Source: Sepiola atlantica (lineage: Eukaryota > Mollusca > Cephalopoda > Sepiida > Sepiolidae). From it: DNA of 64,000 bases. Shown one piece after another: positions 32,690-41,995 of this stretch; position 1 is the stretch's first letter; each line of letters opens with the position of its first letter. Below the pieces are notes generated by a model, which saw only the letters and a program-made list of their open reading frames with translations, had not been told where the DNA came from and ran no database searches. The translations under genes and the position numbers were made by a program. Where the stretch lies: the NCBI GenBank assembly GCA_963556195.1, contig OY744531.1, positions 45,680,700 through 45,744,699 of the forward strand, read 5' to 3'.

Positions 32690-32836
32690 GTTTCTGTAAA
32701 TGTAAATCCGTAGAAACTCAAGTGTTTATAAAAAGTGCTCAATAACAAGTAGAGCTGTTTATAAGTATAAAGTTTTATTTATACAAACATTATTGGTTAC
32801 ATATGTGCATACATGTTTCGGTTGCAATTTTCCCAG
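32690..32836 (-). ncRNA. Truncated family-A hammerhead with complete tail (minus)
   Basis: On the minus strand the 3' half of stem II (CTGGGAAAATTGCAACC), GAA, stem III, cleavage-site A and the stem I 3' side ACCAA are intact at 32796-32836. The CTGATGA core and stem II 5' half are missing, replaced by an A/T run. The tail to 32690 parallels 17036-17134. Not a working ribozyme alone. Confidence 0.75.
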
Positions 32837-32846
32837 AAAAAAAAAA

Positions 32847-32855
32847 TATATATAT

Positions 32856-32896
<41 letters not shown>
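32847..32896. repeat. (TA)n-(CA)n-(TA)n tract at the symmetry centre
   Basis: Separates the minus-strand truncated unit from the plus-strand complete unit. Confidence 0.95.
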
Positions 32897-32899
<3 letters not shown>

Positions 32900-32987
32900 C
32901 CGATAACCTATGACCGGTTCCGAGGACGTCTTGAGGCTATCATCAAAGTCAAAAAACAGGTTTATATGGTCCATTTCTCGAAAATTC
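32897..32987 (+). mobile_element. Leader segment of a family-A ribozyme unit (plus)
   Basis: From 'gtgccgataacctatgaccg' to the start of stem I. Matches the minus-strand leader at 32538-32608 over about 72 bp. The unit therefore reads (TA)n, leader, HHR, tail, (TA)n. Confidence 0.8.
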
Positions 32988-33053
32988 TTGGTCTGATGAG
33001 GTTGACTTTCTGGGAAAAGTGCAACCGAAACATGTATGCACATATGTAACCAG
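32988..33053 (+). ncRNA. Hammerhead ribozyme motif, family A copy 2
   Basis: Canonical core. Stem I 5' side TTGGT (32988-32992); CTGATGA (32993-32999); stem II GGTTG-ACTTT with AAAGT-g-CAACC (33000-33009, 33016-33026); GAA (33027-33029); stem III (33030-33047, identical to copy 1); cleavage-site A at 33048; stem I 3' side ACCAG (33049-33053). Stem II differs from copy 1 by a paired T-A to C-G change. A short tail and (TA)n follow at 33082. This is the best-formed copy of family A; activity is predicted from structure only. Confidence 0.88.
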
Positions 33054-33080
33054 TAATGTTTGTATAAATACAACTTTATA

Positions 33081-33081
<1 letters not shown>

Positions 33082-33134
<53 letters not shown>
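33082..33134. repeat. (TA)n microsatellite
   Basis: Pure TA tract ending the family-A copy 2 unit. Confidence 0.95.
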
Positions 33135-33136
<2 letters not shown>

Positions 33137-33169
33137 TTAGATATAGATATAAATATATCTGTAGGAGCT

Positions 33170-33330
33170 TCTTTCAGTCTCGAAAAACAATGGATACACT
33201 ATGTAAAAGTGGCCTACGCGAGGATCTTTTAGTGAAGCAAAGGTTACACACTCTCAACCGCAACTCTGCTTAACAGGTAATGTTTGAGTCCAGTGACAAG
33301 GATAATTTCAGGACGACCAGAAACTGATGC
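33170..33330 (+). repeat. Interspersed repeat, second copy of 6.29-6.48 kb
   Basis: 'cagtctcgaaaaacaatgga', 'gtgaagcaaagg', 'gagtccagtgacaagg' and 'caggacgaccagaaact' are in the same order and orientation as at 6285-6475. Confidence 0.55.
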
Positions 33331-33453
33331 TATTTATGAGTTTTCTTTCTCCTATATTAGTTGCACAACCAAGGCTTCAGAGTCTAGTCTACCCAACTAA
33401 TTTACCCATGAAAGGAATTAGAATATTAGTGATAGTGATGCACTGGACAGAAT

Positions 33454-33455
<2 letters not shown>

Positions 33456-33500
<45 letters not shown>
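33456..33500. repeat. (TA)n microsatellite
   Basis: TA tract with one TACA interruption. Confidence 0.93.
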
Positions 33501-33504
<4 letters not shown>

Positions 33505-33600
33505 TAATTAAGTTCAAATATTAACTAAATGAACAAAACCATTATTTTTCAAAAGTGCTCAATATATATTAGAGTTTTTATATTAAAATAGACATAGTTT

Positions 33601-33654
33601 GAGTATCCGACAATCGTTTCAGAACCTTCTAGATTCTACTTCAGTGATGTACAT
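33601..33654 (-). ncRNA. Decayed family-C hammerhead (minus), inverted partner
   Basis: Reverse complement of the adjacent family-C copy over about 50 bp, forming a head-to-head palindrome. On the minus strand the core reads CTGAAGT (A9 changed to T) and the last stem I pair is lost (ATCA for ATCC), while GAAAC and the stem III region are unchanged. Probably inactive. Confidence 0.7.
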
Positions 33655-33698
33655 CCCTGAAGAAGAATGTAGAAGGTTCTGAAACGATTGTCGGATAC
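33649..33698 (+). ncRNA. Hammerhead ribozyme motif, family C
   Basis: Stem I 5' side GT-ac-ATCC (33649-33656); core CTGAAGA (33657-33663); stem II AGAA/TTCT (33664-33667 with 33677-33680) with a 9-nt loop; GAA (33681-33683); a minimal stem III ACGATTGT (2-3 bp, 33684-33691); cleavage-site C at 33692, giving the classical GUC triplet; stem I 3' side GGAT-AC (33693-33698). The short stem III is like HHRs of Penelope-like elements. A ~20-nt tail leads to (TA)n at 33721. Confidence 0.78.
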
Positions 33699-33710
33699 TC
33701 AAACTATGTT

Positions 33711-33720
<10 letters not shown>

Positions 33721-33774
<54 letters not shown>
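33721..33774. repeat. (TA)n shared by two converging ribozyme elements
   Basis: Pure TA tract with the family-C element on its left (plus) and a family-D element on its right (minus), both with tails pointing into it. Confidence 0.95.
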
Positions 33775-33777
<3 letters not shown>

Positions 33778-33802
33778 ACATCGATGATAAACATATTTAA
33801 AT

Positions 33803-33858
33803 GTTATCTACATACGTATACGTTTCTATCTTTGCGGAACCATCAGTATAGAGATAAC
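33803..33858 (-). ncRNA. Hammerhead ribozyme motif, family D copy 1
   Basis: On the minus strand: stem I 5' side GTTATC-tc-TATA, core CTGATGG (A9 to G), a weak stem II with a GCAA loop, GAAA, stem III ACGT-AT-ACGT (4 bp), cleavage-site A, and stem I 3' side TGTA-GATAAC. The outer stem I pair is G-C here and A-T in copy 2, a compensatory change. The A9 substitution may impair activity. A tail of ~28 nt leads to (TA)n at 33774. Confidence 0.72.
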
Positions 33859-34109
33859 CATTCACGTTAGTCGCACGATTCGAAGCCAGAACAAGAGTTA
33901 TATATTTAACTCCAATTCCGAGCACTCTAACCAAGTAAATGTCCACAGACGACATGAGAAATACCCCTATATGTGTGTCAGGTAGGCGGGCAGCAATTAT
34001 CGGCCTTTATAACAGTGTTCAACATCATAACTTTTGACGACTTTTATTGACTCATTCATGCGCCCAGCTTTGAAAGGATAGCAAAATAAATAATAATAAA
34101 TATTACGAT

Positions 34110-34164
34110 ATTATCTACATATGTATACGTTTCATCCTTGCGGAATCATCAGTGTAGAGATAAT
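34110..34164 (-). ncRNA. Hammerhead ribozyme motif, family D copy 2
   Basis: On the minus strand: ATTATC-tc-TACA, core CTGATGA, stem II TCC-GCAA-GGA with a T-T mismatch at its base, GAAA, stem III region ACGTATACAT, cleavage-site A, TGTA-GATAAT. Stem I pairs 4 bp plus 6 bp across a two-base bulge. Homology to copy 1 extends upstream (the 'cgtgcgac' words), so both are copies of one element. Core is canonical here. Confidence 0.76.
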
Positions 34165-35071
34165 GATTCATGCCTGTCGCACGTTGATAAGATTAGTAAA
34201 AATAAACCCAACAGAATTCTGAATTATTTAAAATCATACAAAACTTTCAAAGGATGAAAACATGTAATACTTTTTATAAATGTGTCACAGAAGATCAAGT
34301 CAAATCAACATGATACCGTCGGTTTAAAGTACGTTGGGGTTCGAATCTCTCTCTTTTAATATATTTAAATTTTTTGACATTTAAATTATTGTCCAACTTT
34401 TAATATAATACCAGGTTCAGATTTTTAGAGATATTGTAAAATTTGTGGCTATCGAGGTGACCCAGAGAAATTCATATGATGGGGGATTTGGCAGAGAGCA
34501 TTAGGGTTTCAAGTTCTGAGGAATTTTAATTTTTTAGTCTATAATAAGTTGACTAGAACAACTAATGTTATTTAGTTTTTGAGAGATATTTAAACTTAGT
34601 CTTCAAATTTTATATCTCTTAATAACTTAATTCGATAACAACTTATAAAGATTTTAATACTCTGAAATCAGTTTTTAAACTTTTTATCTTTCTAGTCTTT
34701 AACTAATTAAATTGATTATGTATTTTCTGTAGGAATTTAATTTCTAACGACCTGCAGTGATTTGCATACTAAATTGGTTATATCGGATTCCCATCCAAGC
34801 AATGGAAAAAAAACCTTCAAAAATAAATTTAATACAATAAATTTCATGCCAAAACTTACCCTCACCTTATCTAACCAAATAATCGACATTTTGTGTTTGT
34901 CTTGATTGCCATCAGACACTTCTACAGAAATAGAAATTAAGTTTAAACTTATTAAGTTTAAAATTCAGGTTCATTGATTTAGTTGCTCTTTCTAATTTCA
35001 ACCCTCTAATTTAATTACCTAGAAAAGAAAAAGAATAGGAAAATCTTGATACTAATTTACCCTCGAGGGAC
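34165..35071. other. No recognised features
   Basis: AT-rich. A B-box-like 'gggttcgaatctct' at about 34338-34351 (plus) suggests a SINE scrap but no A box pairs with it. Confidence 0.3.
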
Positions 35072-35300
35072 AAAGCTGTAATCGTGAGGGGACAACCATT
35101 AGTTTCGGATCTGCACGTTAACGATTGCCTTTAATTTGTCAATCTTTCTTCCCCCACTTCACAGACCTAAAAGAAATACACGAGCTCCCTTTATATAGTA
35201 GCAAGGGGGGAAACCATAATTTTAGATCTGTTGTGATTGTTTTTAATATCTTCCTTCCCCACGTTTTATACCTAAATGAAAAAAAACAAGGGCTTCCTTT
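35072..35300 (+). repeat. Diverged tandem duplication, two ~120-bp units
   Basis: Unit 1 (about 35072-35195) and unit 2 (about 35200-35300) share in order GGGGAC/GGGGAAACCAT, 'ttagatctg', 'ttgt-cttcc-tccccac', 'acctaaa' and 'gcttccttt'. The second unit ends at (TA)n. The ORF across this block is not coding. Confidence 0.55.

Positions 35301-35303
<3 letters not shown>

Positions 35304-35352
<49 letters not shown>
35304..35352. repeat. (TA)n microsatellite
   Basis: Pure TA tract. Confidence 0.95.
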
Positions 35353-35354
<2 letters not shown>

Positions 35355-35490
35355 TTTTTTATTTTATTATTTTAATTTTATCTTTTATCTTTATTAAAAT
35401 ATAAATTTATTTTTTAAAAAATACGTTTTTTATTAGTTTTTTAATTAAAATAATTTATATTGCCACTTTTTTATTTATTTATTTTACTTA

Positions 35491-35493
<3 letters not shown>

Positions 35494-35568
<75 letters not shown>

Positions 35569-35571
35569 CAT
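35494..35571. repeat. (ATT)n microsatellite
   Basis: About 25 perfect ATT units. Confidence 0.95.
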
Positions 35572-35850
35572 CTTTGTCATTTTTATAATGATTTATTGTA
35601 TTTTTATTGGTACTTTCATTAATGACTTTTAATATTTTCCTGATAAAGCCGCTGATTTAACGTCATTAAAAGTAAAAAAAAATAATGTATTAAACAAAGT
35701 AACATCAAAATAACGGCGTGCGTTCATTCCGGAGAAACACGTGATATTCCAGTTTTTCAAACAGAACTTTGAGGATAGCCGGTGAGATTTGAACCGTTAC
35801 TGACTTGAAACCGACGGTCTCATGTCGATTTAACTTGATATTCTGTAATA

Positions 35851-35852
<2 letters not shown>

Positions 35853-35911
<59 letters not shown>
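35853..35911. repeat. (TA)n microsatellite
   Basis: Pure TA tract. To its right the minus strand reads TCTGAAGATAG straight into the TA, a possible ribozyme half, too short to call. Around 35985-36060 a B-box-like GGGTCGAACCCC suggests a SINE scrap. Confidence 0.9.
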
Positions 35912-35912
<1 letters not shown>

Positions 35913-36339
35913 TATCTTCAGATTAACCAATATATACATGTATTTCATTCGACACCTGCAATCATCAATATAGGAGTAGACAATCCCTGCCGGTCACATG
36001 GGTCGAACCCCAATACGAAAGTCATATATGACTTAGTAGGCGATATGCTAACCACGCATTGTCTGGAAATGAGAGAGTACATAAACGTCTAAATGGCAAA
36101 TTTGGCGGCCATCTAGCAATTCGTCAACGGAACTCAATAAACGAGACCTAGAGTATCGTATTATGCTATAAATAACGGCTTGTTGTTAAGTCTAGAAAAA
36201 TGTAACTTTCATATGAGGATCGAATATATAGCTATACATAGATATATACACACACATATTATATAATTACAAAAATAGTCATCCACAGGTACGTGTTTCC
36301 TCTTTTTCAAGACTCATAACTATGTTTTGACGAAGTTAG

Positions 36340-36425
36340 CGCACTAAACCCGAGATTCGAACTCCGAGCATAAACCGCTACCTATAATGACAACCCGACG
36401 CTTTACACCCTGAGCCAACACTGCT
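36340..36425 (-). repeat. tRNA-derived SINE head
   Basis: On the minus strand 'tggctcagggtgtaaagcg' fits a pol III A box and 'ggagttcgaatctcggg' a B box, about 45 nt apart as in tRNA genes. The anticodon arm and acceptor stem do not fold convincingly and (TA)n follows at 36439, so it is a SINE head rather than a tRNA. Confidence 0.5.
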
Positions 36426-36436
36426 GCTGATAAAAG

Positions 36437-36438
<2 letters not shown>

Positions 36439-36504
<66 letters not shown>
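36439..36504. repeat. (TA)n microsatellite
   Basis: Pure TA tract, followed by a small 'cgtttataaacg' palindrome. Confidence 0.95.
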
Positions 36505-36506
<2 letters not shown>

Positions 36507-36516
36507 TTTATAAACG

Positions 36517-37439
36517 AATGTTCGTATTTATTTTTTTACTGTACCTGAGAGGATTCAATTTATTTTACGGAAGAATCTTTCTTTATATATGCATTATTCG
36601 ATCGTTCTATCGATAATCCCTGCTTAGATTAGTCTGTTTGTAGAATTAATCTTTCGATTCATTGTAAAGCATCTGCCTCAATTGACTCGTATTTGATAAT
36701 GTCTCCAATTCTGGCTACATACAAAAATGGTTGTTGTTTATGGAACTACAAATTACAACTAGGTTATGCAATTCTTTCTAAAGTGAAAACTGCAAAATGT
36801 TTACACTGGAGTGTATTATTGCAGTACAATTTGCCATACGGGGCCTACAGTCTGCACATGTAAACCCATCCAGAACACCTTAGTAGTTTACTCACTTCCA
36901 TGGCGGGAAGATGTAGTGCAAGACCGAAATATGGGGTGAATACGCCAGCGAACAAGAGGTGGTGCATTCCGGCCCCTTAAAAGTTGTCTGAGAAGCCCCA
37001 TCGGAATTCCCCAGTAAGGGCGCCTTACACAGTTAGATGAAAACTAACCCCTTCCCAAAGCGAGAAGACAAGGCCTGGAAGGATGGACTTCTTTGAGCGA
37101 AACAGAACAAATAGTAAAAAAGGCCATTGCAATGAGCCTGTCTGTCGGATTGATTGTCGAGGACGGAACCTCGACAGGTATGCTAGGGGTAAGTGAGAAG
37201 GCCACTTTTTTCACTCTTTCAACTATGGTAAAATAATAGGATTTACAAGGCATTAAGCTTTGAAAATACGACTTACCATGGTGGAGGTATTCTCCAGTGA
37301 AAAATGAATACGTAAAGATTGCACAAACGTATTCCTAAAGATCAAATGCTAATGCATCTATGGAAGGCCTGAGAAGTAACCTAAGACAACAAGACAATAC
37401 AAAATACTTATCTGCCAATGAGCGTGTTTCATCTGACAC
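36517..37439. other. No recognised features
   Basis: 36840-37260 is richer in GC and may be an old repeat. The 37044-37253 minus ORF shows no known domain. Confidence 0.3.
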
Positions 37440-38885
37440 TAGAACCGTTTAGCTCCAAATTAATACAGTTGAACTTCAAATTAAAAAAAAGTCAACGTCA
37501 AATGAAAAGGGTTCGATTAAAAAATAAAAATCTCGAGTTCAGATTTTAAAAGCTCAGATTAAAATTTATAAAATAAGAATTATAATCTAATTAAAAATAA
37601 GTAACTCAATGTCAAAGTTTAGAAAAAGCTGAATTAAAAATTGAGAAAAGTTGAATATCAAATGAAAATATACTTCCGGTCAGAAATAGTTCATCATACA
37701 AATTTTCAAACTTTCTAACTAAAAAGGAATTTTGAATAAAACAGTGAAAGTCTTAGGTTCAACACATTCATAACAACAAAAAATTCCGAAATGTTTTCGG
37801 AATGTGCACCAACTGTTCATGGTTAGAGGAAGTGTTATTATAAACTGACAGGTTCACGGGGAGTTGCCTAGAAGAAGTAGTAAGTCATTTATTTTTATCA
37901 ATAACAATTGATTTCCTACTGTTGTCACACGTGAGGTAAATCTTACTGAACAAACTGTTACAACTAATCGAGGTAAGACTTACATAAAACCCCCAACAAA
38001 TACGCGAGTTAAATCTCACTTAAAGAACGAATATCGAGTAAATTTAAAAAATGAAATAAAATGACCCGCTCTCTTTGCAAATAAAATATATGTGCACCCA
38101 AAGATTAATTTATTTTTTAGTCACAAAAATATTAAGCACGAAATATTTTTTTGTCTCTATTATAAGTGAAGCATACTCGTCTTTGCTCATAAAATAAATT
38201 TGCATACGTGATTATTAAAGCGAACTGGACAAACGTACGTTATTTTGTTTATAAAGAAAATATACAGTATTGCTTCACAAATGAACCAACGGACTATATC
38301 ATCGCAGACGGAGGATACTAATGTAACCAGTTTACCTTTTACCCACAATTTGCAGATTTTGTTCTGTTAAGATTGGAGACATTTCTTCTGTATATTATTG
38401 CGCATTTTCATGCACAGGTGTCAGGTAATTGCATATATTTCTTTATTTCATGCATAATTTCTTAATTTAAAATTTGATTTTATAATTTGAATTTTCACTC
38501 TGTTAACTTTATTAATTTGAGGTTCAGCTTTTTTAATATAAGTTTGAGCTTTACTATGTGAAGATGAAATTTTTCAATTTGAAGTTGAGCTTTGAGACAT
38601 TTTAGACTGCTATTTCTTGATTTGATGTTGAGCGTTTTTAATTTGCAGTTGAGTTTTTAAGTTGAAGTTTAACTGTTTTTAAATAAATATTTAGCCTTTA
38701 CAATTAGACGTGAAACATTTTAATCTGATGTTGAGATGTTTTAATTTGAAGTTGAGTTTCTTTTAATTTCAGCTTTTGACGATTTTAAGTTTTAAATTGA
38801 GTTGTTTTTCAATTTGAGGTTGAGATTTTTTAAATTTGAGATTTAAGAATTTTAAGTTTAGAGTTTTATTTAAAGGTTGATCTTC
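37440..38885. mobile_element. Foldback-like element: inverted arrays of degenerate 21-bp repeats
   Basis: 38500-38885 contains about 16 degenerate units of the type AATTTGAAGTTGAGATTTTTT. 37440-37690 contains about 10 units of the reverse complement (AGTTGAACTTCAAATTAAAAA type). The ~800 bp between includes a TTCCGAAA-TGT-TTTCGGAA hairpin near 37785-37805 and a few diverged ~35-bp units ('gaggtaaatcttact', 'gaggtaagacttac', 'gagttaaatctcact') at 37930-38045. Long inverted ends built of short tandem repeats are the hallmark of foldback elements. No transposase is visible, and end points are approximate. Confidence 0.5.
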
Positions 38886-39950
38886 TTCGATGTTCAACAT
38901 TTATGTAAGCTAGAAAAATAATATAAATGTCAGTTGTTTCATCCAATATTGTGCCATGTCTTGGATTCTGTAAAACCCATTCAACCCGCAAATTCAATAT
39001 AATGTGTAACCTTCCCGATATATCATTATCTCATAGTTATCTGGTTAGATCATTATCGATTACGCATCGTATAGTAAAGCATAGTCAATTTCCAAAAATG
39101 CGGAACAATTTAATTAATGATTCGCTGCTACGAAAAATGTCAGATTATTTTTTGAATTGAATTTAGCAATCATTTTCGTACAAGGCAGTTTGTAAAAGAC
39201 TTAATATTCACTAACATTTATTTCCAAGGAACTTTAAGATGGCGCCGTAAGTATGACGGAAAGAGAAAGTGGAATCTTTATATGTATATCCGATGAATTG
39301 ATAATAGGATAACGACGCATAGGTTTTTAGAAAGATACATATGCCGATTCTGATAAGGCAAAAATTGTGCTTTGAATCATTTAAAATATCAAAGATGAAG
39401 TAGAGAAATAATATAAAAATATTACGAGATGTTATGCAGATGAATGTTACATATTACTTGGGGTAATATGGTTTTATAATACTATTACTTGGGTTAATAT
39501 GGTTTTATAATACTAGTCCTTCAAGTAATATGCTTTTATAAATAAGTTTAAATCGAGTTGACGCGATATTGTATTTAGACGTGTGAAAATAATGTTTCTG
39601 CATAACGTTAGATTAAGCAAAAGAGCAGAACAATCCATTAGAAGTTAAAGATTAGCATTAGAGCTACGTGTTCAAGATGTTGCTTCACATACAGGAAGTT
39701 TATAGTGACACGTGGCGGATAAGCTAATAAAATATTTCTCTTAGTTCTGAACCGCGAAGTGGACCAGTAGTGTTTGTGGGGGTTCGGTTGAGGGATCAAC
39801 CAAAGGGTATTATGAATGTATAAATAAATATAAATAAATGGATCGAAACTTGTCGAGGGCGACCTAGAGGATTCCCTTTTATTGGCTACTACACTGCAGA
39901 GTAAGGAACTGCGCAACTCCTTTCTCTGGCTGGCTCCACTTACCCTTGAG
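38886..39950. other. No recognised gene; small tandem duplication
   Basis: 39445-39530 holds two to three ~45-bp copies of 'attacttggg(g/t)taatatgg' plus 'ttttataatact'. ORFs 38927-39160 and 39638-39916 are unsupported. Confidence 0.4.
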
Positions 39951-39954
39951 TCTC

Positions 39955-40085
39955 ACCATAATGCTAAGTTTTTAGCAAGGAGGCACCAAGTATCATTTTT
40001 GAGTATTTGGTATGACTTGAGCGAGGATTGAATCCCGGTCTCCAGTCCCATTAGCGAATACTCTAACTATTATGACAAATTGGCC
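39955..40085 (-). repeat. tRNA-derived SINE
   Basis: On the minus strand a tRNA-like head, 'agttagagtattcgctaatg' then 'gactggagaccgggattcaa' then 'tcctcgct', fits the D-arm to B-box order of a tRNA. It is followed by a body with 'ggtgcctccttgc'. Mutated relative to a functional tRNA. Body may extend leftward to about 39850. Confidence 0.55.
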
Positions 40086-40339
40086 GGTATTTATACTGTA
40101 TACTATGTACTTAAAAAAAAGAAACCCCGAACGAATTGTTAAACCCCAAATTAGTGTGTTCTGTCATTATAAATAACTTTTTACAACCGCTACAACAAGA
40201 AGGAGAAGAAAGAGAGCAATATCACGACGACGCCTACTGCTGCTACGTGTCAATCTACACAACACCACTGCTAGAAAAATTGTTAGAGAATTCTACCGCA
40301 TCAGAAAGTATCTTATTATTGATGAAATTCTTTACCTAT

Positions 40340-40860
40340 ATTAGAGTCAGATACGTCCTAAAATGGAATACTGCTGTCATCTCTGGGGAGATGCTGCCCA
40401 TAACATTCTCCGTTGCCTAGACAGAGTTCAAAATCGACTCCGAAATATAATGGAGGATAATCGCTTTTGTTCCTTACACGCCCTTTCTCACAGAAAAGAC
40501 GTTGTTAGTCTTTCTTTACTTAATCGTCATTGCATCTCTAATGTCTGCGCCTCCCTCGTAAGACATTTACAGCAAGAACTCGATATCTTTGCTATCACAA
40601 TGGAAAAACACTTCTTCTATTCCTCCATGTTCCTAGCGCTAGGCAGAATTTCCAATGCCAGAGGTGTCCGTCTTTGGAACACATTTCCCTTGGACTGCTT
40701 CCCTGCAGATTACAACATAGTCGTCTAAAAATCCTATGTCAACTAATATTTGTCATAAACCGCCACATAAGTAATGAAAGTGAGTTCATTACATTAATTA
40801 CTTTTGGTTGACAATCATTCTCTATCATTAAGCCTTATCCACATGTTTCCCTTGACCTTG
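40340..40860 (+). mobile_element. LINE family B, C-terminal RT fragment 1
   Basis: Encodes MEYCCHLWG-like start, RVQNRLRNIMEDNRFCSLHAL, SHRKDVVSLSLLN and GVRLWNTFPLDCFPADYN, the region after the RT catalytic core in CR1-type LINEs. The 3' UTR continues to about 40860. The 5' truncation point near 40345 matches that of fragment 47370. The embedded reading frame is open for 121 codons but is only a remnant. Confidence 0.75.
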
Positions 40861-40904
40861 ATACGTGGTAATCCAGTGGTAACCCCCCCCAAATTTACCG
40901 ACAG

Positions 40905-41285
40905 ATGAAATGTTATTTAACACTTAAGTGCAACAGACTAACCAACGGACAGCGCCTCATAGAGATGCTAACATAAGATGCGCCCAATCAAACTGCACAT
41001 CTAGCGAATCACATGTTATTTAAAACTTAAGTGTGACAGACCGACGAAATTCTATTTATAAACTAAGCGTGACAAACGAACCGAAGAAAATAATGCTATT
41101 CCAAATTTTAGCATGACAGACCAAAGAAAATAATATTACAAATTTTTGTGACAGATCAACTAAAATTCGATTACGATTTTTAACGTGACAGACCAACGGA
41201 AATGCTATTCCGTAGTTTCGTGTGACAGACAAACGAAAGTATTTTCCAAATTTAAGCATAAAAACCCCAACAAACATTATTTAAA
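40905..41285 (+). repeat. Diverged ~36-bp tandem repeat array
   Basis: About nine units of consensus (T)TATTCCAAATTTAAGCGTG followed by ACAGACCAACGAAA(ATGC). Units drift heavily at the 5' side while GTGACAGAC is best kept. Isolated units of the same family occur at 5325-5560 and near 6170. ORF 41056-41277 (minus) is the translation of the array (repeating LVCHAK) and is not a gene. Confidence 0.7.
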
Positions 41286-41515
41286 AGCTGCTCTTGACAA
41301 GGCATGAAGCCACTTGATATAAGGAGCAAAAGAAAACGAAAGATGATTAACGAAAAGACAAGAGTTAGCCTATTACCCGTAATCTTGAAAACACCAAGGT
41401 TATAGGTAGGTAAGAGGAAACAACTCAACAGGAAGAGAATTCTCCAAGCCTGCAGATGTATTGTTACGAGGTACCTGAACAGCAAATTGATGGGACGGTA
41501 TCACTATGGACACTT
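41286..41515 (-). mobile_element. LINE family B, 3' end fragment 2
   Basis: 'gacaaggcatgaagccactt', 'gatataaggagcaaaag', 'cttgaaaacaccaaggttat' and 'gaattctccaagcc' match 46390-46560 in order. Minus-strand 3' part of the RT and UTR. The minus-strand frame is interrupted. Confidence 0.7.
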
Positions 41516-41529
41516 TTTCGTGCCTTAAC

Positions 41530-41995
41530 TGAATAAGAAATCGACTTCGTAACCTAGTGGGGGATTATCTCTATACGTTTACTCAGCCCCTTTCCCACGA
41601 AAGAGATTTTGATAGTTTTTCTCTACTTTATAATTATTTCCATGGTAGGTGCTCGACTGAGCTCCTATCTCTGCTTCTCCCCTGTAAAATATTCACAGCA
41701 AGAACTCGTCTACCTACAACCGCAACAGAGAACTTTCTTTTCTTCCTCTGTATACCAAAAACAAAACGGAATTTCCGTTAACTGATTTTCTATCCACCGA
41801 CTTCATATCTGTGGAGCCTATTACCAGGGTACAGCAACCCTGCAGACTACACCATGGTCGCCTTCAATCCGATGTCAACAAATACTTTTCGAGCCGTCCT
41901 TTTAAGTAGTGCAATTTTGTCCATTCCGTTCATCTTTTCCAATCCTCTCATGATGATGTTCATTGTCAAGCTGACAATATAATTAACCTTTATCC
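41530..41995 (+). mobile_element. LINE family B, C-terminal RT fragment 3
   Basis: RNRLRNLVGDYLYTF, LSHERDFDSFSLLYNYFHGR and CSTELLSLLL, followed after frameshifts by a YLWSLLPGYSNPADYT-like end and a 3' UTR with 'cctttatccccgagtacctt'. Lies back-to-back with fragment 2. Confidence 0.72.

Noticed and set aside
36340..36425. Possible functional tRNA gene
   Set aside because: A and B boxes are recognisable but no acceptor stem or clean cloverleaf forms; more likely a SINE head. Same verdict at 3195 and 39955.
40905..41285. Regularly spaced repeats considered as a CRISPR array
   Set aside because: Units are contiguous and diverged with no unique spacers, and the context is eukaryotic.
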